A stretch of 38,552 nucleotides of DNA, from positions 1 to 38,552 of the forward strand of contig JAVEEG010000039.1 in NCBI GenBank assembly GCA_030840585.1. The letters are read 5' to 3'. Made by a program: the position numbers and the translations under genes. This DNA comes from Frankiaceae bacterium (GTDB lineage Bacteria; Actinomycetota; Actinomycetes; JAFAQI01). The notes below the pieces were generated by a model that did no database searches, was not told where the DNA came from, and saw nothing but the letters and a program-made list of their open reading frames with translations. This document shows, one piece after another, positions 8,675-17,067 of this stretch (position 1 is the stretch's first letter; every line of letters begins with the position of its first letter).

Positions 8675-9853
8675 ATGTCCCTCGACGTGCGGGTGCGGCC
8701 GAACGCTGCCCCGAGGACGTCGGACTCGGTCTCGCACGGCCGCCGCGACCTGCCGTCGCTGACCGGGCTGCGCTTCGTCGCGGCCCTCATGGTCTTCGGG
8801 TTCCACTCCGCCGGCTACGGCGTCACCACCACGCCCTGGTGGCACCTGCCGCAGTTCGGTTTCCTCGGTGTCGGCTTCTTCTTCGTCCTGTCCGGTGTGG
8901 TGCTGACCTGGTCGACCCGGCCGGGCCAGTCGGCGACGTCGTTCTGGCGGCGCCGTTTCGCCCGCGTCTACCCGTCGCATGCGGTCACCGCGCTGATCGC
9001 GATCGCCGCGTACCTGTGGTTCATGCCGCCGCACAAGTCGCTGTGGGCCGGCGTGCTCGCGCTGCTGTTGCTCCAGGCCTGGCCGCCGGTGCCGGCGGTG
9101 AACTCGGCCGCGAACGGCGTCTCGTGGTCGCTGTCCTGCGAGGCGTTCTTCTATGCGTGCTTCCCGTGGCTCGCGCCGGCGCTGGCCCACATGCCGCGCT
9201 CGCGGCGGACCGCGATGGTCGCCGCACTGCTCGCCGGTTGTGCGGCGCTCGCGATCACCGGCAGCTTCGCGTGGGGCGGGCGGTACGACGTCCCGCTGTA
9301 CGAGAATCCCGTTGTCCGGCTTGGCGAATTCGTCGTGGGTGTCGCGCTGGGCTTGGCGTTGCGTGAGGGTTGGGTGCCGCGAGTGCGCCGCCGGACCGCG
9401 TGGTCGGCGGCAGCGGTCGCGGCCGGTGCGGCCCTCGCGCTCGGGTGGGCGCGCGGCTGGCCGGTGCCGCGCGGCGTCTCGGACGTCATCGCGATCGGAC
9501 CGCTCGCGCTGGTCCTGCTCGCGTACGCCGGTTGCGACCTGCGGGGTCGCGAGTCTTGGATGGGCCGGCGGGCGATGGTCTACCTCGGCCAGCTGTCGTT
9601 CGCGTTCTACCTCGTGCACCAGCTGGTGATGGACACGGTGCTCAGGCGGATCGCGCCGCTCACGGACCCGAGCATCGGCGGGGCGCTGTGGCGGACCGCC
9701 CTGGCGTTCGGGCTGAGTGTCGTCGGCGCGATGGCGTTGCACCACCTCGTCGAGTTGCCGGGGCAGCGGCTTCTCACCCGCCGCCGCCGGCCGGCCGCGG
9801 TGCTGCCGATCCCGTACCCAGAGGAGCAACGCGTCCTCGCCGGAGTGCGCTGA
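8675..9853 (+). CDS. Acyltransferase-3 (OafA/YrhL-like) membrane protein
   Basis: A 392-residue protein of acyltransferase family 3, which O-acylates sugars of surface glycans, antibiotics or lipids. The start of the domain reads LTGLRFVAALMVFGFHSAGYG and includes the conserved His. FFFVLSGVVLTWS, an arginine-rich RRRFARVYPSH segment and SWSLSCEAFFYACFP follow in the usual order among about ten helices. The first about 30 residues are a cytoplasmic leader. A near paralogue follows three bases after the stop. No SGNH domain is fused at the C terminus. The acyl donor and acceptor are unknown. Confidence 0.9.
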   Translation: MSLDVRVRPNAAPRTSDSVSHGRRDLPSLTGLRFVAALMVFGFHSAGYGVTTTPWWHLPQFGFLGVGFFFVLSGVVLTWSTRPGQSATSFWRRRFARVYPSHAVTALIAIAAYLWFMPPHKSLWAGVLALLLLQAWPPVPAVNSAANGVSWSLSCEAFFYACFPWLAPALAHMPRSRRTAMVAALLAGCAALAITGSFAWGGRYDVPLYENPVVRLGEFVVGVALGLALREGWVPRVRRRTAWSAAAVAAGAALALGWARGWPVPRGVSDVIAIGPLALVLLAYAGCDLRGRESWMGRRAMVYLGQLSFAFYLVHQLVMDTVLRRIAPLTDPSIGGALWRTALAFGLSVVGAMALHHLVELPGQRLLTRRRRPAAVLPIPYPEEQRVLAGVR

Positions 9854-9856
9854 GTC

Positions 9857-10992
9857 GTGGTCGCGTCGATGCCGGCCCGGCGACCGTCGCGGCTGGATGC
9901 GTTGACCGGGTTGCGGTTCTGGTTCGCCTTCCTGGTTGTCGCGCACCACAGCCTCGAGCACTGGTTCGGCGGCGGGGTCCATGTCGTCGCGGACTTCGGT
10001 TACATCGGCGTCGACTTCTTCTTCGTGCTCTCCGGCTTCGTGCTCACGTGGTCGGCGCGACCGGGCGTCGGCCCGTTGCGGTTCTGGTGGAACCGGGTCG
10101 CGCGGATCTGGCCGCTGCACCTGACGACCTTGGTGCTGGCCGTCGTCGTTGGAGTGGGTGTCGCGGTCAGCGGCAGCGGGCTGGTGCCGAACCTGTTGCT
10201 GCTGCAGGCATGGTGGCCGCAACAACACGTGTACTTCGGCTTCAACGCGGTGTCGTGGTCGCTGTCATGTGAGGTGTTCTTCTACCTCTGTTTCCCGCTG
10301 CTGTACCGCTGGCTGTTTGCGCTCTCGCCGGTGCGCCGGGTGCAGGTCGTCGTCGCGATTACGTTGGCATTGCTCGTATATCCGGGGCTGTTCAGCCTGA
10401 CCGTCGCGCCGCGCGATCCCGCCGGTTGGGAGTGGACGACGTACGTGTTGCCGCTGTGGCGGCTGGGTGAATTCGCCGTCGGCATCGTCGCGGCGCTCGC
10501 GGTCCGCGACGGCTGGCGGCCGAGGCTGTCCGGGCGGATGGCGCTGGCCGGTGCAGTCGTGATCGGCGCGGTCTATGTGGGCGTCGGGCAGTGGCGCGGC
10601 GCGTTGCCGAACCGGCCGCTGACGGAGACGGTCGCGATGTTGTTGATCGCACTCGTGCTGGTGGCGCTCGCGGTCGATGAGTTGCGCGGCCGGCGTGGCT
10701 GGTTGTCGTCGCGAATGATGGTGCGGCTCGGCGCGGCGTCGTACGCGCTCTATCTCTGCCACGCGCTGCTCTACGGTTGGCTGGTCGCGCGCTGGCCGGC
10801 GACCGGGGAGGGTGCGATGAGAGTGCTCGGTTGGTCCGGGTACGTCGGCGACGCGGTCGGGCTGGCGTTGCTGCTGCACTACGCCGTCGAGGTGCCGTCC
10901 GAACGCGCGTTGCGCCGGCTCGCGGATCGCCGCCGCCCGGCCGATGTGGTGCCGTACCCGGCACCGGTCGAACAACCCGCCGTCGTCACGAC

Positions 10993-10996
<4 letters not shown>
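9857..10996 (+). CDS. Second acyltransferase-3 membrane protein (tandem paralogue)
   Basis: A 379-residue paralogue of the preceding gene with the same motif order: LTGLRFWFAFLVVAHHSLEHW with the conserved His, FFFVLSGFVLTWSARPG, NRVARIWPLH and SWSLSCEVFFYLCFP. The shared FFFVLSG and SWSLSCE blocks and the same length indicate tandem duplication followed by divergence. The GTG at 9857 sits three bases after the upstream stop (an ATG at 9869 is possible), and the 3' end overlaps the NUDIX start by four bases. Two acylations of one glycan, or two acceptor sites, are plausible inferences. Confidence 0.9.
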
Positions 10997-11393
<397 letters not shown>

Positions 11394-11397
<4 letters not shown>

Positions 11398-12284
11398 ACG
11401 ACGACCGACGCCTGCTCCTGGTGCACGCACATCCCGACGACGAAGTGATCGGCTCCGGCGCGACGATGGCGAAGTACGCCGCCGAGGGCGCGCACGTGAC
11501 GCTGGTGACCTGCACCCTCGGCGAGGAGGGCGAGATCCTGCTGCCCGAGCTCGCGCACCTGGCTGCGGACAAGGAAGACGGCCTCGGGGAGCACCGGATC
11601 GGCGAGCTGGACGCGGCGATGAAGGCGCTCGGCGTGACCGATCACCAGTTCCTCGGCGGCGCCGGCCGCTGGCGGGACAGCGGGATGATGGGCCTGCCCA
11701 CCAACGACCGGCCGGACTGCTTCTGGCAGGCCGATCTCGACGAGGCCGTGGGCGAGTTGGTGCAGATCATTCGCGAGGTCCGGCCGCAGGTCGTCGTCAC
11801 GTACAACGAGAACGGCGGCTACGGGCACCCGGACCACATCCAGGCGCACCGGGTGGCGGTGGCGGCGTACGAGGCGGCGGCCGATGCCGCGCGCTACCCG
11901 TCGGCCGGGCCGGCCTGGCAGGCCTCGAAGCTCTACTACCTCGCGGTGCCGAAATCGTTGCTACGGCAGGGATTCGAGCTGATGAAGCAGATGGGCGAGG
12001 AGGCCCCGTTCGGTGTCACGTCGCCGGACGACCTGCCGTTCGGCGACGAGGACGAGGCGGTGACGACCCAGGTCGACGCGCGCGACTACCTCGACGCGAA
12101 GGTCGAGGCGATGCGGGCGCACGCGACCCAGATCGCGGTCGACGGGCCACTGTTCGCGCTGTCGAACAACATCGGCCAGCGGGCGTTCGGCTTCGAGCAC
12201 TTCCGGCTGATGCGTGGCGCGCTCGGCGACCCGGTCGAGGGCAGCGCCTGGCGGGAAACGGATCTGTTCGCCGGCCTCTCATGA
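11394..12284 (+). CDS. mshB: Mycothiol biosynthesis deacetylase MshB (GlcNAc-Ins deacetylase)
   Basis: A 296-residue LmbE/PIG-L-family zinc deacetylase. MshB removes the acetyl group from N-acetyl-glucosaminyl-inositol in mycothiol synthesis. The metal-binding [12 protein letters not shown] is at residues 11-22, and the third ligand lies in [22 protein letters not shown] and the long substrate loop around [15 protein letters not shown] are typical of MshB and help separate it from mycothiol conjugate amidase Mca, although some doubt between these paralogues remains. The length fits the family. The ATG at 11394 overlaps the NUDIX stop. Mycothiol is restricted to Actinobacteria, so the gene is good evidence of host lineage. 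Confidence 0.88.
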
Positions 12285-12490
12285 TCATCGCCGTCAGCGC
12301 GAGATAGAGGTCGCGCTCGCGGCGCAATGGCCGCGCCGCTGGGCCAACCGGGTGATTCGGTCACTGTCCGTAGCCAGCATCGACTATCGGTGACAGACTT
12401 CGGGTACGTGCAGATCACCCGGAACCGTATTTCGGCACCGGCCACTCGGCACTTGAGCATTTCCGTAGAAATTTTCGAGGAGCGGCCGTC
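12285..12490. other. Intergenic region between mshB and the FtsH-like gene
   Basis: A 206-base gap. It contains a GC-rich hairpin near its start (12319-12339) and an A/T-richer stretch (about 12455-12476) just before the next gene, which may hold its promoter. A GAGGAG Shine-Dalgarno at 12477-12482 lies eight bases from the ATG at 12491. No ORF with family-like content was seen. Confidence 0.5.
12319..12339. terminator. GC-rich hairpin after mshB
   Basis: GCGGCGC and GCGCCGC form a perfect 7-base stem with a 7-base loop, 35 bases after the mshB stop. There is no U-tract, so termination is only a possibility. Confidence 0.3.
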
Positions 12491-14458
12491 ATGGAGCACA
12501 ACGACACCACCGCCTCGGGGGGCCTCGTCGCCAACCCGCTGCTTGCGTCCGCCGGTAGCGGCCTGATCGCGAAGGCCGGCGCCGACGTCGGCCGTAACCG
12601 CGAGACCCTGCGCCGCCAGCGGCTGTGGCGGGTCGCGAAGTGGATCGGCGCGCCGGCCGCGCTGCTGTGGTGGCGCATCCTGGACGGCCACGGCATCAAC
12701 TTCTTCCAGATCCCGTCCGTGGACCCGATGACGTTCTACGTCGGCGCCATGATCGTCATCGTCCTGCTCGCGACGGTCCTGCCGTTCCTCATCTTCGGTC
12801 GCTCGCCGCACGTCATGTACCGGCCGGAACAGATCGACGTGACCCTCGACCAGGTGGTCGGCATCGACGGCGTGAAGGACGAGGTCGTCCGTTCGCTGAA
12901 CCTGTTCCTGTCGCACAAGACGTTCGCCAGCACGATGGGTGGAACGCCCCGTCGCGGCCTGCTGTTCGAAGGCGCGCCGGGCACCGGCAAGACGTACACC
13001 GCGAAGGCGATGGCGCGCGAGGCCGGCGTCCCCTTCCTGTTCGTCTCTGCGACGTCGTTCCAGTCGATGATGTACGGCGCCACGGCGATGAAGATCCGTA
13101 AGTACTTCAAGGCGGTCCGGGCCGCGGCGCTGGCTGAGGGCGGTGCGATCGCCTTCATCGAGGAGATCGACGCGATCGGTGGCGCCCGTAACGGGCTGGC
13201 CATGACCGCACACCCCATGTCGGCGCAGAACGACTTCGCGAAGTCGGTGCAGTGCTGCGGCGGCGTGACCACTCTGCCGTCGTCGTTCCTCGCAATGCCC
13301 GCGACCTCACCCGCGACTCTGACCAACGGCTTCATCAGCCAGGGCACCGGAGCGGTCGTCAACGAGTTGCTCGTGCAGATGCAGTCGTTCGACGAGCCGA
13401 CCGGTTGGCAGAAGCTCGTCAGCAAGGTCGTTGACGGCGTCAACCTGCTGCTGCCGGCCAACCGCCAGCTGAAGAAGAAGAAGCCAGAGCACCCCAACGT
13501 TCTCGTCATCGCGGCGACGAACCGCGCTGACTCGCTCGACCCGGCGTTGCTGCGGCCTGGCCGCTTCGACCGCTCGCTGACGTTTGAGCGGCCGGACATG
13601 CGCGGCCGGCGCGCGCTGCTCGACTTCTACCTGGGCCGCAAGTCCCACGACGCCGAGCTCGACGACGACGACCACCGCAGCGCGCTCGCCTCGATCACCC
13701 ACGGCTACACGCCGGTGATGATCGAGCACCTGCTCGACGAGGCGCTGATCAACGCCGTACGGCGGGGTGCGCCGGCGATGAGCTGGCGCGATGTCGAGCA
13801 GGCGCGGCTGGTCGAGGAGATCGGCATGGGTCAGCCGGTCGGCTACACCGTGCACGAGAAGCGGCTGATCGCGACGCACGAGGCCGGGCACGCCACGGCG
13901 GCGTACCTCGTCGCGCCGACCCGCCGGCTCGAGGTGCTCTCGATCATCAAGCGGCGGGAGGCGCTCGGCATGCTGGCGCACGGCGACGCCGAAGAGGTCT
14001 ACACGCGGTCCCGCAAGGAGATGCTCGCGCTCATCCAGATCGCGATGGCCGGCCAGGTCGCGGAGGAACTCTTCTTCGACGACATCTCGACCGGTCCCGG
14101 CGGTGACCTGCTGTACGCGACGAACGTCGCCGCGCAGATGGTCGGCGCGGCGGGCATGGCCGGCACGTTGGTCTCGTTCGTCGCCGTGCAGAACGGTGCG
14201 ATGAACGACACGAACATCGTCGGCCGCGTGCTCGCCGACAACGACGGCCGCCGCCGGGTCGAGGAGTTGTTGCAGGAGCAGAAGACGCTGATCAAGGGCA
14301 GGCTCGAAGCCAACCAGCACCTCGTCGCCGCGCTCCGCGACGCGTTGATCGAGCGCAACGAGCTCATCGGTCACGAGATCACCGACATCCTGCACGCTGC
14401 CGAGAGCGCTCCTGCGGTCATCGACCTGCGCGACGCAACCGAGGTCACGGCCGACTAG
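12491..14458 (+). CDS. FtsH-like membrane AAA+ metalloprotease, divergent
   Basis: A 655-residue protein with the FtsH order. Two N-terminal helices (about residues 41-60 and 78-100) are separated by a very short outside loop. The AAA+ module has Walker A GAPGTGKT at 161-168, Walker B AIAFIEEID at 219-227 and the second region of homology AATNR...DPALLRPGRFDR from 341. An M41-type zinc peptidase carries HEAGH at 463-467 and a later acidic ligand in TGPGGDLLYAT. FtsH enzymes degrade membrane and short-lived proteins. Two oddities stand out. Walker B reads IEEID instead of IDEID, and about 114 residues separate Walker B from AATNR, roughly 65 more than in ordinary FtsH. It is probably a specialised paralogue rather than the housekeeping FtsH. 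Confidence 0.85.
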   Translation: MEHNDTTASGGLVANPLLASAGSGLIAKAGADVGRNRETLRRQRLWRVAKWIGAPAALLWWRILDGHGINFFQIPSVDPMTFYVGAMIVIVLLATVLPFLIFGRSPHVMYRPEQIDVTLDQVVGIDGVKDEVVRSLNLFLSHKTFASTMGGTPRRGLLFEGAPGTGKTYTAKAMAREAGVPFLFVSATSFQSMMYGATAMKIRKYFKAVRAAALAEGGAIAFIEEIDAIGGARNGLAMTAHPMSAQNDFAKSVQCCGGVTTLPSSFLAMPATSPATLTNGFISQGTGAVVNELLVQMQSFDEPTGWQKLVSKVVDGVNLLLPANRQLKKKKPEHPNVLVIAATNRADSLDPALLRPGRFDRSLTFERPDMRGRRALLDFYLGRKSHDAELDDDDHRSALASITHGYTPVMIEHLLDEALINAVRRGAPAMSWRDVEQARLVEEIGMGQPVGYTVHEKRLIATHEAGHATAAYLVAPTRRLEVLSIIKRREALGMLAHGDAEEVYTRSRKEMLALIQIAMAGQVAEELFFDDISTGPGGDLLYATNVAAQMVGAAGMAGTLVSFVAVQNGAMNDTNIVGRVLADNDGRRRVEELLQEQKTLIKGRLEANQHLVAALRDALIERNELIGHEITDILHAAESAPAVIDLRDATEVTAD

Positions 14459-14472
14459 CCGCCGTCTCCCCG

Positions 14473-14535
14473 CGTCGAGTGTGACGTTGTACGTCTTGTG
14501 AGCCGCTGAAAAGACGTACAACGTCACACTCAACG
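14473..14535. repeat. Long intergenic inverted repeat, copy 1 (probable terminator)
   Basis: Arms 14477-14497 and 14511-14531 are perfect 21-base reverse complements around a 13-base loop. With one mismatch allowed the arms extend to 14473 and 14535. The repeat starts 15 bases after the stop of the FtsH-like gene. The outer 5' arm CGTCGAGTGTGACGTTGT is shared with copy 2. No T-tract follows. It probably stops transcription or stabilises the 3' end, but membership in a repeat family suggests more. Confidence 0.8.
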
Positions 14536-14572
14536 ATTTGCCTGGGCCGCCCGCTGGGTATGGCGGCTCAGG

Positions 14573-15103
14573 ATGAGTGCGAAAACCGCTGCTCCACTCG
14601 GTCTCGACCGTGCAACGCACGTCGATGTCGACTCCCGCGGTCGCGGTGTCTGGGGCCGACGGGCCGGACTGCTCATCGCCGCCGCCATTCCCGTCCTCGC
14701 GTTGATCGGTGTGTTCGGCCAGCGCGCCGTGACGAACAGCGCGACCGGCTCCGGTACGACGTTGACGGTGAACTCGCCCGCGCACGTGCGCGGTGGCCTG
14801 CTGTTCACTACAGAGATCACCGTGCGGAGCAGTTCGGCGTTGCAGGACATGAAGTTGCGTCTCGACCGCGGCTGGTTCGCCGGCATGGTGTTCAACGGCA
14901 TCGCGCCGCAGCCCTCGGACGAGAGCTCGGACAACGGCCAGGTCGTCTACGACTACGGGCCGCAGTCGTCGGGGACCTTCAAGATCTGGATCTCCTGGCA
15001 GACCAACCCGACGAACCTCGGTCGCCATCGGCAGGACATCGCCCTATACGACGGAACCCAACGGCTGGCCGTCGTCCAACGTGAGTTGACGGTGTTTCCG
15101 TAA
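14573..15103 (+). CDS. Membrane-anchored protein of unknown function
   Basis: A 176-residue protein not recognised as a named family. Residues 1-29 are cytoplasmic and basic. A single helix (RRAGLLIAAAIPVLALIGVFG, residues 29-49) is followed by an extracytoplasmic domain of about 125 residues. That domain looks all-beta (TLTVNSPAHVRGGLLFTTEI, then DYGPQSSGTFKIWISWQTNP), like a small Ig- or C2-like sandwich. The stop overlaps the DUF421 start (TAATG), so the two proteins are made together and may work together at the membrane. The coupling is seen directly; the shared function is inference. Confidence 0.7.
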   Translation: MSAKTAAPLGLDRATHVDVDSRGRGVWGRRAGLLIAAAIPVLALIGVFGQRAVTNSATGSGTTLTVNSPAHVRGGLLFTTEITVRSSSALQDMKLRLDRGWFAGMVFNGIAPQPSDESSDNGQVVYDYGPQSSGTFKIWISWQTNPTNLGRHRQDIALYDGTQRLAVVQRELTVFP

Positions 15104-15546
15104 TGGACCTCGTACTTCGCGCGCTCGCCATCTTCGTCATCATCTTTCTGTTCACCCGCATCATCGGCCGGCGCGAGCTGTCGACGTTGCAACCGTTCGA
15201 CTTGATCCTTCTCGTCGTCATCGGCGACCTGGTGCAGCAAGGCGTGACCCAGAACGACCAGTCCATCACCGGCGCGCTGATTGTCATCGCGACCATCGGC
15301 ATCGCGCAGGTCGGCACGTCGTACCTCAGCTTCAAGTCGCGCCGGGCGCGCTCGCTGCTCGAAGGCGAGCCGATGGTGTTAGTCGAGAACGGCAATGTCA
15401 TCGAACGCAACATGCGACGCGAACGGCTGACGGTCGACGACCTGACCGAACAGGCGCGGCGCAACGAAATCGACTCGCTCGACGAGGTGAAGTGGGCGGT
15501 CCTCGAGACGAACGGTGACATCAGCTTCATCAAGAAGCAGGGATAA
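15103..15546 (+). CDS. DUF421 (YetF-like) membrane protein
   Basis: A 147-residue DUF421/YetF-family protein. The N-terminal helix IFVIIFLFTRIIGRRELSTL is followed by the strongly conserved QPFDLILLVVIGDLVQQGV, a further helix pair, and the cytoplasmic GEPMVLVENGNVIERNMRRERLTVDDL element typical of the family. In Bacillus, members of this group have been tied to spore germination and envelope functions; no enzyme activity is established. It begins on the last base of the preceding membrane-anchored protein's stop, in a TAATG overlap, and is followed directly by a DinB-like gene. Confidence 0.88.
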   Translation: MDLVLRALAIFVIIFLFTRIIGRRELSTLQPFDLILLVVIGDLVQQGVTQNDQSITGALIVIATIGIAQVGTSYLSFKSRRARSLLEGEPMVLVENGNVIERNMRRERLTVDDLTEQARRNEIDSLDEVKWAVLETNGDISFIKKQG

Positions 15547-16045
15547 TCGAAGCCTGACCAGGGCCGACAGCGAGAGCAGCCACCCCGCCGACGTCGTCGC
15601 GGCGCTGGTCGACCACGTCCTGTCACTCGCCGAGACCTGGCCGCACTGGACCGGCAGTCCCGTCGAGGCCCCGGTCGAGGGCGAGCCGCAGCCGCGCCTC
15701 TACACGCCACACAAGGCGATCCGCCGGGTCGGTGACCACCTGATCGACCACCTCGCCGAGATCGATGCCCGGTTGGCCGGCCGGCCGACCGAGCCGGATC
15801 GCTGGCACGGCTCGATGGTCACTACGCCAGCCGACCTCGCGCCGTTCACCACCGAGGACGCCGACGAGGCCGGCAACCGGTTACGGCGGCTCGCGCTGAT
15901 GTACGACGTACGGCTACGCCCACTCTCCGACGAGGTGCTCGACGCGCGTGACGGAGATACGTGGACGTTGCGCGAGGTGGTGCGCCACGTCGCCGAGTCC
16001 GCTTTCTACGCCGACGCCGTCGGGGATCTGACCCGCACGCAATAA
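15515..16045 (+). CDS. DinB/mycothiol-dependent-isomerase-like helical-bundle protein
   Basis: Up to 176 residues with the pattern of the DinB/MDMPI four-helix bundle. ADVVAALVDHVLSLAETWP opens the domain, HKAIRRVGDHLIDHLAEID supplies a His-rich second helix, and WTLREVVRHVAESAFYADAV is the C-terminal His motif expected of a metal site. Many actinobacterial members act as mycothiol- or bacillithiol-linked transferases or isomerases, but the reaction here is unknown. The start is uncertain. The ATG at 15515 lies 32 bases inside DUF421, and the only later near-start before the conserved region is CTG at 15554. Confidence 0.6.
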   Translation: MTSASSRSRDNRSLTRADSESSHPADVVAALVDHVLSLAETWPHWTGSPVEAPVEGEPQPRLYTPHKAIRRVGDHLIDHLAEIDARLAGRPTEPDRWHGSMVTTPADLAPFTTEDADEAGNRLRRLALMYDVRLRPLSDEVLDARDGDTWTLREVVRHVAESAFYADAVGDLTRTQ

Positions 16046-16055
16046 CCTCGCCGGC

Positions 16056-16472
16056 ATGGAGCGCGACCGGCTGCTCACGGTGGCGACCTACGCCGCGCTC
16101 TACGTCGTCGGTCTCGTCGTCGGTGCCTGGTGCGTCTTTCTGGTCCCGCTGCGGCTGCCCGGCGGCATCGAAGGTCTCGCCGACGTCCTCATCGTGCTCG
16201 CCGGAACCGGCCTCGGCGTCCTCGGCACCTGGGGCACCCGCACGCTGGTGGCCGCCGTGCTCCCCGGCCTCGGCATCCTCACGGTCGTCGCGCTCGCCAC
16301 CGCTGTCGGTCCGGGCGGCGACGTGCTGCTCGCCGCCGGGGTCAAGGGCGATCCCGGGCTCGGCGTGGTCGGCGAGTTGGTGCTGCTCGCCGCGCTCGCC
16401 GCGCCGCTGCTCGCGCTGGTGATCGCGGCCCGGATGCTGCGCCGGATGCCGCCACCACCTCCGGAGGGGTGA
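16056..16472 (+). CDS. Small four-helix membrane protein, DUF6113-like
   Basis: A 138-residue protein with four predicted helices: about residues 8-28 (VATYAALYVVGLVVGAWCVF), 45-62, 65-85 and 105-128. The C terminus is basic and proline-rich (ARMLRRMPPPPPEG). The pattern resembles DUF6113, a small actinobacterial membrane family; as I recall, in some genomes it sits near mshB, which here is about 4 kb upstream. No catalytic motif is visible. The stop (TGA at 16470-16472) overlaps a possible GTG start of the next gene. Confidence 0.6.
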   Translation: MERDRLLTVATYAALYVVGLVVGAWCVFLVPLRLPGGIEGLADVLIVLAGTGLGVLGTWGTRTLVAAVLPGLGILTVVALATAVGPGGDVLLAAGVKGDPGLGVVGELVLLAALAAPLLALVIAARMLRRMPPPPPEG

Positions 16473-16510
16473 ACTTCACTTCCGGCGAAATTGCGCCGAG
16501 GACTCAGAGC

Positions 16511-16993
16511 GTGACGGAGCAGCCGGACAGCGACGCCGAGCAGGCGGCCGGCGAGGCGGTCGTCGTACGGCTCGGCTCCGGCCGGTTCGCGGTCGCGCTC
16601 GAAAGCGTCGCCGAGGTCGGCCGGGTGCCCGCGATCACCCGGATTCCCGGCGGACCCGACTGGCTGGCCGGCGTCGCCAACTGGCGCGGCCGGCTGATGC
16701 CGGTGCTCGACCTGCGCGGCTTGCTCGGCGCCGACCGCACCCCGTTCACGTCGTCGGCACGGCTCGTCGTGGTGGTCGACGACGGGATTAGCGCGGGCGT
16801 CGTGGTCGATCGGGTCGAGGGCACCGGCGCGCTCGGGCACAGCATCGACGAGTTCCCGGCCGCGCTGGCCGGACCCGGCGCGGCGCTGCTGCGCGGCCAG
16901 GTTCCGCGCGACGACGGGCCGGTCGCCGTGATCGATCCGGCCGCGGTGTTGCGGCTGCGCGAGACGCTGCCGCGCACCCGCCGTACGGCGTAG
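16511..16993 (+). CDS. cheW: Chemosensory coupling protein CheW
   Basis: A 160-residue CheW-domain protein. CheW links receptors to the kinase CheA. Landmarks in order are VVVRLGSGRFAVALESVAEV (first SH3-like lobe), ITRIPGGPDWLAGVANWRGR with the conserved NxRG turn, LMPVLDLRGLLG, and VVVVDDGISAGVVVDRVEG in the second lobe. The GTG at 16511 follows GAGG about ten bases upstream. An in-frame GTG at 16469, overlapping the previous stop, would add 14 residues, so the start is not settled. Receptor, CheA and REC-GAF genes follow on the same strand. Confidence 0.85.
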   Translation: MTEQPDSDAEQAAGEAVVVRLGSGRFAVALESVAEVGRVPAITRIPGGPDWLAGVANWRGRLMPVLDLRGLLGADRTPFTSSARLVVVVDDGISAGVVVDRVEGTGALGHSIDEFPAALAGPGAALLRGQVPRDDGPVAVIDPAAVLRLRETLPRTRRTA

Positions 16994-17067
16994 GAACGTC
17001 GAGACTTCAGCACCAGACGTAATCACCCGAAAGACCTAGTAACGACGGCGAGCAGGAGGGGCGCTCG

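Noticed and set aside
8645-10228. Very long minus-strand open frame continuing upstream of the GT87-like gene
   Set aside because: It reads Arg/Pro/His-rich sequence opposite the two acyltransferase genes, typical of antisense frames in high-GC DNA. The real gene starts at ATG 8644.
12285-12490. Small gene between mshB and the FtsH-like gene
   Set aside because: No frame with a ribosome site and plausible composition; the region reads as promoter plus hairpin.
14481-14530. CRP/Crp-like operator from the TGTGA...TCACA ends of copy 1
   Set aside because: The half-sites are about 40 bases apart rather than six, and the repeat lies after a stop codon, so a terminator or structured element fits better.
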